NCBI RefSeq assembly: GCF_015751765.1 | Contig: NZ_JADOTX010000001.1 | Span: 3,968,001-4,032,000 of the forward strand | Source of the DNA: Micromonospora ureilytica | Lineage (GTDB): Bacteria > Actinomycetota > Actinomycetes > Mycobacteriales > Micromonosporaceae | DNA length: 64,000 nt | Reading direction: 5' to 3' | Shown: positions 18,454 through 26,451 of the stretch, one piece after another | Position numbering within the stretch: position 1 is the first letter of the stretch | Layout of the letters: every line of letters begins with the position of its first letter | Made by a program: the position numbers and the translations under genes | The notes under the pieces: generated by a model | What the model was told of the DNA's origin: nothing | Database searches by the model: none | Seen by the model: only the letters and a program-made list of their open reading frames with translations

Positions 18454-19338
18454 TCAGGCCGGGGCGAGCACGATCTCCGCCCGAGCCCGCCCGTCCCGCT
18501 CGCTGACGATAGCGATCAGACCGCCGGCCGGCCCGAAGACGGCGTACGGCCCGGTGAGGCCGGCCGGGTCCAGTGGCCCGCCGTGGGCGAGCACCCGGGC
18601 CTCGTCGGGCGTGGCCTCCCGACGTGCGAAGAACCGGTCCGCCGCCGCGTCCAGTGGCAGGTTCACCACGTCCGGGGCGCGCTGCTCCAACTCGTCGAGG
18701 GTCGCCGCCTCGGCGAGGGTGAAGCCACCCACCGCCGTGCGCCGCAGCGCCGTGAGGTGCCCGCCGACGCCGAGCGCCAGGCCGGCATCCCGGGCGATGG
18801 CCCGAATGTACGTGCCGGAGGAGCAGGTCACGTCCACGTCCACGTCCACCACGTCCGGCTCGGTGCGGCGGATCGCCAACACCGCCAACCGGGAGATGGT
18901 GACCCGCCGCGCCGGCAGCTCGACGCTCTCCCCGTCACGGACCCGCTTGTACGCCCGCTGTCCGTCGATCTTGATGGCGCTGACCGCGCTCGGCACCTGG
19001 TCGACCTCGCCGCTCAGCCCGGCCAGCGCCGACCGGATCGCGTCGTCGGTCACCTGGCCGGCCGGCGCGGTGGCGGTCACGTCGCCCTCGGCGTCGTCGG
19101 TGACAGTGGTCTGGCCGAGCCGGATGGTGCCGGCGTAACTCTTGCCGGCGCCGATCACGTAGGTCAGCAGCCGGGTGGCTCGGCCGACACCGATCACCAG
19201 CACGCCGGTCGCCATCGGGTCGAGGGTGCCGCCGTGCCCGACCCGTCGGGTCTTCGCCAGTCGGCGGATCCGCGCCACCACGTCGTGCGACGTCATGCCG
19301 CCGGGCTTGTCGACCACGATCAGACCATCGGTGCTCAC
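18454..19338 (-). CDS. truB: tRNA pseudouridine-55 synthase
   Basis: A 294-residue pseudouridine synthase that modifies U55 in the T-loop of tRNAs. Catalytic Asp40 is in the GGTLDPMATGVL motif. KPxGMTS (KPGGMTSHD) near residue 11 and the SSGTYIRAIARDAG block in the second half are characteristic. The GTG at 19338 gives the standard N-terminus (STDGLIVVDKPGG); the longer open frame upstream is not family-like. Its upstream 200 bp are shared with the divergent small membrane-protein gene at 19540. Confidence 0.96.
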   Translation of the reverse strand: MSTDGLIVVDKPGGMTSHDVVARIRRLAKTRRVGHGGTLDPMATGVLVIGVGRATRLLTYVIGAGKSYAGTIRLGQTTVTDDAEGDVTATAPAGQVTDDAIRSALAGLSGEVDQVPSAVSAIKIDGQRAYKRVRDGESVELPARRVTISRLAVLAIRRTEPDVVDVDVDVTCSSGTYIRAIARDAGLALGVGGHLTALRRTAVGGFTLAEAATLDELEQRAPDVVNLPLDAAADRFFARREATPDEARVLAHGGPLDPAGLTGPYAVFGPAGGLIAIVSERDGRARAEIVLAPA

Positions 19339-19539
19339 GTCGGCCAAGCCTGCCAGATGGCCACCACCCCGCACTGCGTGGGCACGCCCGGCGTGACCCC
19401 AGCCTCCCGCACCGAGGGCTGAGCCGGTTTGCCGGGACGAAGTGTCCGTCCGGCGGTTTGTCAGGCGGGGCAGCCGGACGACCTCCCCGGATGCGAAGAT
19501 CATCCGCCCGATGCCACCACCTTGAGATCAGGACCGCCG

Positions 19540-19842
19540 ATGACCACCGACCGACCGCCGGGCCACGAGCACCGCGCTCGGGTCGACCTTCCGGATTGGA
19601 TGCGGCATCCGACGCCGCAGCGGCGGACGCCGGCACGCTATGTCGACGACCTGATCGAGGGTTGGCCGGCGCTTCGGGCCGCCCGTCGGGCGGTGTGGCA
19701 CTGGCGCGGCCGGCGCAGATGGAGCGAGTCGCATCCGCACCTCGTCGCCGTGCTGTCGTTCGTCGTGGCCGCCGCCCTCGGGACCGCGTTGGTGACCGGC
19801 ACCTACTACCTGCTCGCGCTGGCCACCAGCGGCGACTACTGA
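19540..19842 (+). CDS. Small single-pass membrane protein with LPDWMR motif
   Basis: A 100-residue protein, ATG at 19540 with AGGA 7 bases upstream. The first ~65 residues are hydrophilic and contain RVDLPDWMRHP and a basic WHWRGRRRW patch. One transmembrane helix (AVLSFVVAAALGTALVTGTYYLLAL, written AVLSFVVAAALG / TYYLLALA) ends the protein with a very short external tail. It is followed after 10 bp by a larger membrane protein sharing the L-P-D-W-M/L-R motif, so the two likely form an operon. No family recognised. Confidence 0.72.
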   Translation: MTTDRPPGHEHRARVDLPDWMRHPTPQRRTPARYVDDLIEGWPALRAARRAVWHWRGRRRWSESHPHLVAVLSFVVAAALGTALVTGTYYLLALATSGDY

Positions 19843-19852
19843 CGGAGAGAAC

Positions 19853-20845
19853 ATGGAACACACGTCGCCGGAGCCGGTCGACCCGCCACCGCCGCCCGTT
19901 GCGGTAGCGGAGGTCAACCCGGTGCAGCTACCGGACTGGCTGCGGGCACCGCAGACCGAGCACCAGCCCACCGGATGGGACCGGGTCCGCTTCTTCTCGG
20001 CCCGGCACAACGGGGCCCTGCTGCTCGGCTTCGGCCTGGCGCTGACCCTGCTGATGGTCGTCGGCGGGGTGGTGTTGGTCGGTCGGGTCGCCGACGGCAT
20101 CCAGGCGTCCCCCTCGGCGAGCCCCACGCCAAGCCCGAGCCTGCCGGTGAGCAGGGTCGGCGAGCCACGGGACCTGTTCGCCGGGTCGCCGGCGGCCGCC
20201 TTCGCGCCGGGTGAGCAGGCCGTGCGCATGCCGGCGGCCAAGGCCACCGGGCCGTTCACCACGGCCCAGGTGCGGACCGCGCTGGAGTCGGTGCGCAAGG
20301 CGTTGATCAAGAGCCGGCTCGACACCTCGATGTTCATGGGCGATCCCGAGCCGTTCCTGGCGCTGCTCGCCCCGGACGCCCGCGAGCGGCTCCGGCCGGA
20401 CTTCACCAGCAACACCTTCCTTCGGTACGCGACCCGAATGGCGTCGCCGTCGGAGTGGGAGCCTGGCACCCGCGCCGACGGCCGGGTCAGTTACCGGGCC
20501 ACCGAGGAGAACGGCATCCGGGTGCTGGAGGTGTCCACCGAGTTCGTGTGGGCGTACCCGTTCGACGTGGACCTGCGTGCGCCCGCCGGCGCCAGCGTGG
20601 TGGCACTTCGCGACCGCGTGGTCTGGCAGGTGCCGCACTCGGACGACGTGCAGGCATCCTCGAAGGGCCTGTGGCTCGGTTCAGCGGAGGCCATCACCTG
20701 GAACGCGGACTGCGCTCAACTGCGCGACGGCTGGGTCCGCGAGCAGTACTGGTTGGCCGACCTGCACGGGAAGCGGATACCCGCGGGTGACCCGGGCACC
20801 ATCTTCGACCTTGGCGCGCCCGCGCCGACCACCATGCGCTGCTGA
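19853..20845 (+). CDS. Single-pass membrane protein with large extracellular domain
   Basis: A 330-residue protein. A proline-rich cytoplasmic N-terminus contains VQLPDWLRAP, echoing the LPDWMR motif of the gene 10 bp upstream. One transmembrane helix lies at ~55-75 (LLLGFGLALTLLMVVGGVV), followed by a Ser/Pro linker (SPSASPTPSPSLP) and a ~220-residue extracytoplasmic domain with alternating strands and a conserved-looking WAYPFDVDLR segment. Two cysteines (~residues 283 and 330) may form a disulphide. Resembles Micromonospora-type hypothetical proteins; function unknown. Confidence 0.75.
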   Translation: MEHTSPEPVDPPPPPVAVAEVNPVQLPDWLRAPQTEHQPTGWDRVRFFSARHNGALLLGFGLALTLLMVVGGVVLVGRVADGIQASPSASPTPSPSLPVSRVGEPRDLFAGSPAAAFAPGEQAVRMPAAKATGPFTTAQVRTALESVRKALIKSRLDTSMFMGDPEPFLALLAPDARERLRPDFTSNTFLRYATRMASPSEWEPGTRADGRVSYRATEENGIRVLEVSTEFVWAYPFDVDLRAPAGASVVALRDRVVWQVPHSDDVQASSKGLWLGSAEAITWNADCAQLRDGWVREQYWLADLHGKRIPAGDPGTIFDLGAPAPTTMRC

Positions 20846-20865
20846 CCGGCGGGCCCGGCGGGCGG

Positions 20866-22194
20866 TCAGCGGACGGCCCCGGTCACCGCCCAGCCGCCGT
20901 CACGCAGCCGCAGCAGCAGGGCGACCAGCCGGATCACCACGAACAGGGTGAGCCCGGCCCAGATGCCGCCCAGCCCGAGATCGAGCGCGTACGCCAGCCA
21001 GATGGCCGGCAGGAAGCCGCCGAGCGCCGCCACGATGGTGAGGTTGCGCAGGTAACGCACGTCGCCGGCGCCGATCAGCACGCCGTCGAGGGCGAACACC
21101 ACCCCGGCCAGGGGCAGCATGACGACGAACCACGGCCAGGCCACCATGGCCTGTTCGCGTACCCCCGGATCGGAGCTGAACCACGACGGCACGACGCCGG
21201 CGCCGGCGGCGATGAGCAGCGCGAAGCCCACGCCGCAGACGCCGCCGAGCAGCCCGACCCGGCGGGCGAGCGCCCGTGCACCCGCGTCGTCGCCGGCGCC
21301 GAGCGCGGCACCGACCAGGGACTGTGCGGCGATGGCCAAGGCGTCGAGCACCAGCGCGGTGAAGAACCAGAGTTGCAGGGCGATCTGGTGGGCGCCGACG
21401 GCGGCGGCGCCGAAGCGGGCGGCGACGGCGGTCGCGGACAGGAAGCTGGCCTGGAACGCCAGCCCACGGATCAGCAGGTCCCGGCTGAGCACCAGTTGCT
21501 GGCGGATCACGCGGGGCCGGGGCCGCAGCGACACCCGCTCGCCGACCAGGGCGGCGGCGAAGAGCACCCCGCACAGCGTCTGCGCGACGACGTTCGCCAC
21601 CGCCGAGCCGACCAGGCCCAGCCCGCCGGGGTAGACCAGCAGCGGGCAGAGCAACGCGGAGAGCAGGTTGGGGCCGAGCACGAAGAACAACGGGCGGCGA
21701 GTGTCCTGCACACCGCGCAGCCAGCCGTTGCCGGCGGCGGCGAGCAGCAGGCCAGGAGCGCCGAGGGCCGCGATCCGCAACCACTGCGCGGCGGCGTCGG
21801 CCACCTCGCCACCGCCACCCGCGAGGGTACGCGCGAGCGCGCCGCCGCCGACCTGCATGCCGATCGCGATCAGCAGACCGACGCCGAACGCCAGCCAGGA
21901 CGACTGGACGCCCTCGGCGACCGCGGCTGCCCGGTCGCCCGCTCCGAAGCGGCGGGCCGCGCGCCCGGTGGTGCCGTAGGCGACCACGGTGCCCACCCAG
22001 GCGGTGAGCGTCATGACCGTGCCACCGACGGCGAGCGCGGCGAGCGGCACCCGGCCGAGGTGACCGACCACTGCGGTGTCGACAAGCACGTAGAGCGGTT
22101 CGGCGGCGAGCACCACGAGGGCCGGCAGGGCGAGCGCGGCTATCCGGCGCGGCGAGGCGGATCGGGTGGCGGCGGTGGCGGAGGTCTGGCTCAT
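20866..22194 (-). CDS. MATE-family efflux transporter (DinF-like)
   Basis: A 442-residue polytopic membrane protein with about 12 helices in two related halves. PLYVLVDTAVVGHLGRVPLAALAVGG near the N-terminus (written VDTAVVGHLG / LAALAVGG) is the MATE signature and is partly mirrored after the mid-point. MATE proteins export cationic or hydrophobic compounds using H+ or Na+ gradients. A dinF-like gene between nrnA and truB is common in actinobacteria, so this is the conserved copy rather than an acquired resistance gene. ATG at 22194 follows a short divergent promoter region. Confidence 0.9.
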   Translation of the reverse strand: MSQTSATAATRSASPRRIAALALPALVVLAAEPLYVLVDTAVVGHLGRVPLAALAVGGTVMTLTAWVGTVVAYGTTGRAARRFGAGDRAAAVAEGVQSSWLAFGVGLLIAIGMQVGGGALARTLAGGGGEVADAAAQWLRIAALGAPGLLLAAAGNGWLRGVQDTRRPLFFVLGPNLLSALLCPLLVYPGGLGLVGSAVANVVAQTLCGVLFAAALVGERVSLRPRPRVIRQQLVLSRDLLIRGLAFQASFLSATAVAARFGAAAVGAHQIALQLWFFTALVLDALAIAAQSLVGAALGAGDDAGARALARRVGLLGGVCGVGFALLIAAGAGVVPSWFSSDPGVREQAMVAWPWFVVMLPLAGVVFALDGVLIGAGDVRYLRNLTIVAALGGFLPAIWLAYALDLGLGGIWAGLTLFVVIRLVALLLRLRDGGWAVTGAVR

Positions 22195-22371
22195 CGCCGC
22201 CGATCCTGACACGAGCGCGGTAAGGAGCACAAGGCCGCTGATGACTTACGAGCCCACCTGCCGACCGGCTCGGCGCGCACTCCCTGTCGCCGGCATCCCG
22301 GTTTGCGGCGCTCACTACCCTGTCCGAGGCTCCCACGCGGGGGCACCACGACAGCGATAGGCCTAATTACA

Positions 22372-23235
22372 TTGAGCGACAGTTACCCTCCGTACGGAGA
22401 GCAGCAGCCCGACCCGAACGTCACCCCCTGGAGCGGCCCACCGGCCCCACCGCAGCAGGGCGGCTACCCGCCGTACGGACAGCCACCTCCCCCGCCGCAC
22501 TACGGCACACCACTCCCGCCGGCGCCGAACAGTTCGAACAAGGGCCTGATCATCGGGATTGTCGCTGGCGCGGTGGTCGTCATACTCGCCATCTGCGGCG
22601 CCGGAATCGGCATCCTGCTCGCCTACGATGACGACGAGCCCGCGCGGGGCACGTCCTCCACCCCCACGCTGGGCACCGGCAGCACGCCGGGCCCGGGGAC
22701 CGCCCCCCCGCCCGGGCAGGCGGACCCACCGAACGACAACAACAACTCGATGACCGCCCGGTACTCCAGCGACCTGTCGAACGTCTGCGAAGGCAGCCCG
22801 ATCCTGAACGCGGCGCCCTACAGCGGCCCGGCCGGTGCCAAGGCGTACACGTTCTCGAACAACCCCGACCGGCCGACCTACTGGTCGTCGAAGTACGTCC
22901 CCTCGGACAAGTCCTACTACGCCAAGGGCTCGGACTATCAGAAGGTGTCGGTGGTCGGCTGCCTGAGGTTCGACGAGGGCAGCCAGGGCGCCCCGAAGAA
23001 GTGTCAGTACAAGGACAAGGACGAGAAGCAGGTCACCGTCGACTACGTCTCGTCGCGCTACACCCTGACCCTCTACGCGGCCAGGACCGCCGAGAAGATC
23101 GGCGACGGCGGCACCGTGACCGCCCCGACGAACAGGTGCCCGAGTTTCATCTCATACGACAAGACCACGATGAGGGCGTACGCGGCGCCGGACTCCGGCA
23201 CCATCGAGGCGGCCCTGGACAAGTTCCTGTCCTGA
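22372..23235 (+). CDS. Proline-rich single-pass membrane protein, extracytoplasmic domain of unknown function
   Basis: About 287 residues if translation starts at TTG 22372, which gives the common actinobacterial opening SDSYPPYGEQQ; no ATG/GTG with a better ribosome site was found, so the start is uncertain. A Pro/Gly/Tyr-rich cytoplasmic tail (PPYG repeats) precedes a transmembrane helix (GLIIGIVAGAVVVILAICG) at ~60-85. After a Thr/Gly/Pro linker with an unusual NDNNNS stretch, a ~170-residue external domain has four cysteines likely to form disulphides (LSNVCEGSP, VGCLRFD, PKKCQY, TNRCPSF). No family recognised. Confidence 0.75.
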   Translation: MSDSYPPYGEQQPDPNVTPWSGPPAPPQQGGYPPYGQPPPPPHYGTPLPPAPNSSNKGLIIGIVAGAVVVILAICGAGIGILLAYDDDEPARGTSSTPTLGTGSTPGPGTAPPPGQADPPNDNNNSMTARYSSDLSNVCEGSPILNAAPYSGPAGAKAYTFSNNPDRPTYWSSKYVPSDKSYYAKGSDYQKVSVVGCLRFDEGSQGAPKKCQYKDKDEKQVTVDYVSSRYTLTLYAARTAEKIGDGGTVTAPTNRCPSFISYDKTTMRAYAAPDSGTIEAALDKFLS

Positions 23236-23315
23236 ACGACTCGACTCCCACTGGTGGCCGGACGGTGACGCCGTCGGCGCGGCGCGTCGGCGGCGTCACC
23301 ACCGGACGGGTCGGA

Positions 23316-23408
23316 TCACTGCCGGGTGTCCATCGACGTCTGCAGCGCGCGGCGAGCCTGCTCGCGGGCGTCGTCGGTGGTGGTCTCGGGCTTGGGCTTG
23401 TTCGGCAT
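23316..23408 (-). CDS. 30-residue charged small protein
   Basis: A very short gene with ATG at 23408 and a strong GAAGAGGAG ribosome site 8 bases upstream. The product opens MPNKPKPETT, continues with an Asp/Arg/Ala-rich helix-forming stretch and ends SMDTRQ. The excellent ribosome site and codon-like third-position GC support real translation. It is convergent with the membrane-protein gene ending at 23235 and has its own ~270-bp upstream gap. No membrane segment. Function unknown. Confidence 0.62.
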   Translation of the reverse strand: MPNKPKPETTTDDAREQARRALQTSMDTRQ

Positions 23409-23680
23409 GGTGGCGCTCCTCTTCCCAGGGCGCGAGCCGCCGACACGCGGCGGCCCTCACGGGCGGTCGTGCTGAGCGCCCCACGGCGGTCCGGGGTTAC
23501 CGGAGCAGCCGACTGGGCAGCGTGAGCCCGGGTCGATCCGACCCTGGAGGGAGGCGGCACGGGGTGTGGCACCACCGCCCATGACCTGCACCGCCAGGCG
23601 GCACCGGCCTTCTCCCAAGTTATCGTTCAGGTCCACATACTGCTTACGGTTCCCGCCATCTGGACAGTCGACAACCCGGT

Positions 23681-23893
23681 TCAGCGGGCCAGGAAGTGCC
23701 AGCCCAGCCACCACCAGAACCCGAACAGACCGATCCGGCCCACCGGCACCGAGCCGACCTCGTAGCGCATCACGTAGGCGCAGACCTCGCCCAGGGTGGG
23801 GATCCGGGAACCCTCCCGCCGGGCCATCCACTCGACCACCGCGAAGAGGACCAGCGCGGTGACGAACCCACCGATCGCGAGTGCTCGCATCAT
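23681..23893 (-). CDS. Small two-helix membrane protein (DUF6186-like)
   Basis: A 70-residue protein with two membrane segments (IGGFVTALVLFAVVEWMA, and GLFGFWWWLGWHFLAR at the C-terminus) flanking REGSRIPTLGEVCAYVMR. The arrangement EW-x-AR-x-x-GSR-x-PTLG and the terminal GWHFLAR resemble the actinobacterial DUF6186 family (from memory, not searched). The ATG at 23893 overlaps the stop of the upstream gene (ATGA), so the two are coupled. Confidence 0.72.
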   Translation of the reverse strand: MMRALAIGGFVTALVLFAVVEWMARREGSRIPTLGEVCAYVMRYEVGSVPVGRIGLFGFWWWLGWHFLAR

Positions 23894-24297
23894 CGCCGCA
23901 CCAACCCCCAGAAAGCGGCCAGCCAGGCGAACCAGACCGCCGACCGGGTCAGGTGATCCTCCAGGAGAGGGTCGGCCAGCCGGGAGAAGGTGGGGAAGTC
24001 GTCGCCGACAGCCAGCACGAAGGTCACGCCCTCGAAGACCCCGAAGACCACCACCGGCACCGCCCACCAGGCCGCCCCCGCGCCCAGCCGGCGCGGCGCC
24101 GGCCGGCGGGGCACCCGGTTGCTCAGACCGAGCCAGATCAGCACCCCACCGGTGCCGAGGGTGAAAAGATTCGCCTCCGTGGAGAAGGACGCGAACCGGC
24201 CACCGACGAGCGACAGGCAGACGAGGACGGGAACGGAGACGGCGGGCCGGTCCCAGGCGCGGGGGGCCTCCACGGTGAGGTCGTGCGGCTGCTCCAT
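23890..24297 (-). CDS. Small polytopic membrane protein
   Basis: A 135-residue protein with about four hydrophobic helices (VSVPVLVCLSLVGG, NLFTLGTGGVLIWLGL, AAWWAVPVVVFGVFEGVTF, AVWFAWLAAFWGL). A conserved-looking FGVFEGVTF glutamate lies within a helix. ATG at 24297. Its stop overlaps the next small membrane-protein gene, so the two may form one complex. No family recognised. Confidence 0.72.
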   Translation of the reverse strand: MEQPHDLTVEAPRAWDRPAVSVPVLVCLSLVGGRFASFSTEANLFTLGTGGVLIWLGLSNRVPRRPAPRRLGAGAAWWAVPVVVFGVFEGVTFVLAVGDDFPTFSRLADPLLEDHLTRSAVWFAWLAAFWGLVRR

Positions 24298-24400
24298 CCC
24301 GCGATTCTTCCCGCTATCACGGAGCGCCGGAAGACCAACACTCCCCGGAGCTGACCCTGATCTTCCGGAGCGCGCGAGCCACGGCAGCCGTAGGAAGGCG

Positions 24401-25450
24401 TCAGCCGATCAGCGCCGCGTCCAGCTGACCGCGGATCGACTCGACCACCTGCTCGGCGGTGCCCCGACCGGTGAACCCGGCCGCGAACGTGTGACCACCA
24501 CCGCCCAGCGCGACCGCGACCCGACTGACGTCCACCGCGCCCTTGCTGCGCATCGACACCGCCCACTCGGCGGGCCTGGTCTGCTTCACCACACAGGCCA
24601 CATCCGCCTCGGCGGTACAGCGCACCGAGTCGATCAGCGCCTCCAGCACGTACGGCCGCTGGTCGTGCCGGGCCAGGTCGTCCAGCGTGGCGAAGGTCCA
24701 GACCAGCCCCCGCCCACCGGCGGCGGCCGGCTCGAGCCGGGCCCGGCCGAGCACCTCACCGAAGAGGCGGACCGCGCCGAAGGGCCGGGTGTCGAAGACC
24801 CGCCGGGAGATGTCACCGGGCGAGATGCCGGTCGCCAGCAACCGGGCGGCCATCTGATGCACCGCCGGAGTCGTCGCCTCGAACCGGAACGAGCCAGTAT
24901 CCGTCGTCAGCGCCACGTAGAGGCACTCGGCGATGGCCGGATCCACCACCACCCCGAGGCGGGCCAGCAACTGCTCGGCCACGACCGACGTGGCCGCCGC
25001 ACCCGGGTCGACCAGGTTGACAGTGCCGAAGCCAGGGTTGGAGGCATGGTGGTCGAGCACCAGCGCCGCACCCGCCGACGACAACCGCCCGGCCAACTCG
25101 CCGAGGCGCGACTCGCTCGCCGCGTCGAAACAGATCACCAGATCGGGCGCCGGGTCGGCGGCGTCCGCCGGAACCAGCAGATCCAGCCCGGGGAGCCCAC
25201 GGAACGGCTCCGGCACCTCCGGTGGCCCGGGGAAGGTCGCCTGCACGTCGCGTACGCCGAACTGCCGCAGGCCCAGACCAAAGCCCAGCATGCTGCCCAG
25301 CGCGTCGCCGTCCGGGTTGATGTGGCAGATCAGCAGCACCCGGCCCGTCGACGGGAGAGCCCGCACCAACGCCTCGGCCGCGGCCCACGCCGCCTCGGCG
25401 GGACCGAGCCCGGATGCCCCGGTGAGCGGGGCGCTGGCGGTGCTGGTCAC
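24401..25450 (-). CDS. DHH/DHHA1 phosphoesterase, NrnA-like nanoRNase / pAp phosphatase
   Basis: A 349-residue DHH-family enzyme. The NPDGDALGS motif is at residues ~45-53, the FDAASESRLG metal site at ~108-117, the DHH triad in VLDHHASN at ~133-135, and the DHHA1 GGGGHTFAAGF nucleic-acid grip near 315-325. Such proteins degrade 2-5-nt RNA and often hydrolyse 3',5'-pAp or pApA/c-di-AMP products. The GTG start overlaps the rbfA stop (GTGA at 25447-25450), so translation is coupled to rbfA, a conserved actinobacterial arrangement. Confidence 0.93.
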   Translation of the reverse strand: MTSTASAPLTGASGLGPAEAAWAAAEALVRALPSTGRVLLICHINPDGDALGSMLGFGLGLRQFGVRDVQATFPGPPEVPEPFRGLPGLDLLVPADAADPAPDLVICFDAASESRLGELAGRLSSAGAALVLDHHASNPGFGTVNLVDPGAAATSVVAEQLLARLGVVVDPAIAECLYVALTTDTGSFRFEATTPAVHQMAARLLATGISPGDISRRVFDTRPFGAVRLFGEVLGRARLEPAAAGGRGLVWTFATLDDLARHDQRPYVLEALIDSVRCTAEADVACVVKQTRPAEWAVSMRSKGAVDVSRVAVALGGGGHTFAAGFTGRGTAEQVVESIRGQLDAALIG

Positions 25451-25938
25451 CGCGTTTCCCCACCCCGCGGGGTGTCCTTGACGTCGGTGGCCTCGTCGGC
25501 CTCGTCCGTCTCGTCATCCTCGTCATCCACCCGGTACGGCTGGGCCTCGCCCGCGTACTTCGCCTGGGCGGCGAGCCGTTGCACCTCGGCGTCGGCGTTG
25601 CGCGCGGCGGCGAGCAGGTCGTCGATGTGCTTGACCTGGTCCTGCACGTCGTCGAGGACGAACGTGAGGGTCGGCGAGTGGCGCAGCCCGAGCGCCTTGC
25701 CGACCGTGCTGCGCAGCAGCCCCTTGGCGCTCTCCAGCGCCGCCGCGGTGTCCGCCTGGGCCACCGAGTCACCGAGCACCGTGTAGAAGACCGTCGCGTC
25801 ACGCAGGTCAGCGGTAATCCGGGCGTCGGTGATGGTGATCATCCCGAGCCGCGGGTCCTTGATCTGGCTCCGCACCACCGACGCGACCAGCTCACGCACC
25901 CGTTCCGCGTGCCGGCGTACCTTGGCCGGATCAGACAT
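25447..25938 (-). CDS. rbfA: 30S ribosome-binding factor A
   Basis: A 163-residue protein with the RbfA KH-like fold: RVRELVASVVRSQIKDPRLG, ITITDARITADLRDATVFYT (given in parts RSQIKDPRLG, DLRDATVFYT), and LRHSPTLTFVLDD. It assists 16S rRNA 5'-end maturation and cold adaptation. Canonical RbfA is ~120-130 residues; this one adds a long acidic tail (DDEDDETDEADEATD), also seen on RimP in this cluster. ATG at 25938 has GGAGGTGG upstream. It overlaps the nrnA-like gene by 4 bp. Confidence 0.95.
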   Translation of the reverse strand: MSDPAKVRRHAERVRELVASVVRSQIKDPRLGMITITDARITADLRDATVFYTVLGDSVAQADTAAALESAKGLLRSTVGKALGLRHSPTLTFVLDDVQDQVKHIDDLLAAARNADAEVQRLAAQAKYAGEAQPYRVDDEDDETDEADEATDVKDTPRGGETR

Positions 25939-26064
25939 TTCGCCACCTCCACGGCGTCCTGCTCCCGGTCGACCCGACGGCCCGGAGGCCGCCGGCCGAC
26001 CGGCCAACATCTCGAACATTACCTTCGCGGCCGCCCCGGTTGCCCGGCGCGGCCGGCACCATGG

Positions 26065-26361
26065 TCAGTCGTCGTCCACGCCGTAGAGCCGGCGCCGGAC
26101 CGACAGCAACTCGACCTCGGGGCGACCGGCCACCAGGCGCTCACAGGAGTCGAGCACCTCGCGGACGTGCGCCGTCTCGGCGGCCACCACGGCCACCGCG
26201 AGCTGCGCTCGACCATGCAGGTCGAGCGCACCCACCTCGGCGGCCGACACCTCGAAGCGGCGCAGCGCCGCCACGATCGGCCGTACATATGATCTCTTGG
26301 CTTTGAGCGACCGGGAGTCGCCCGGCAGCAGCAGGTCGAAGACCGCGGTTCCGGTGAACAT
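26065..26361 (-). CDS. DUF503 protein (YlxP family)
   Basis: A 98-residue protein with the DUF503 pattern DLLLPGDSRSLKAKRSYVRPI (given as LPGDSRSLKAKR) at ~10-30 and a central VAVVAAETAHVREVLD helix. It corresponds to YlxP of the Bacillus nusA-ylxR-infB-ylxP-rbfA operon, and the order here is identical. Function unclear, possibly in ribosome assembly. ATG at 26361 gives the family N-terminus (FTGTAVFDLLLP). A perfect palindrome between it and infB suggests partial separation of transcripts. Confidence 0.9.
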   Translation of the reverse strand: MFTGTAVFDLLLPGDSRSLKAKRSYVRPIVAALRRFEVSAAEVGALDLHGRAQLAVAVVAAETAHVREVLDSCERLVAGRPEVELLSVRRRLYGVDDD

Positions 26362-26393
26362 CGCCCCGGACGATACCGCCAACCCGCCCTGCA

Positions 26394-26435
26394 TGATCAA
26401 GGGGTTTACGCCGGTCGGCGTAAACCCCTTGATCA
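26394..26435. repeat. Perfect 20-bp-arm palindrome between infB and ylxP
   Basis: TGATCAAGGGGTTTACGCCG at 26394-26413 and its exact reverse complement at 26416-26435 are separated by only GT. It lies 16 bp after the infB stop codon and just upstream of the DUF503 gene. It could act as an infB terminator or attenuator on the minus strand, but the perfect symmetry, ATCA ends and absence of a U-tract also fit an interspersed palindromic repeat. Confidence 0.92.
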
Positions 26436-26451
26436 GCGTGTCACTGCCGGA

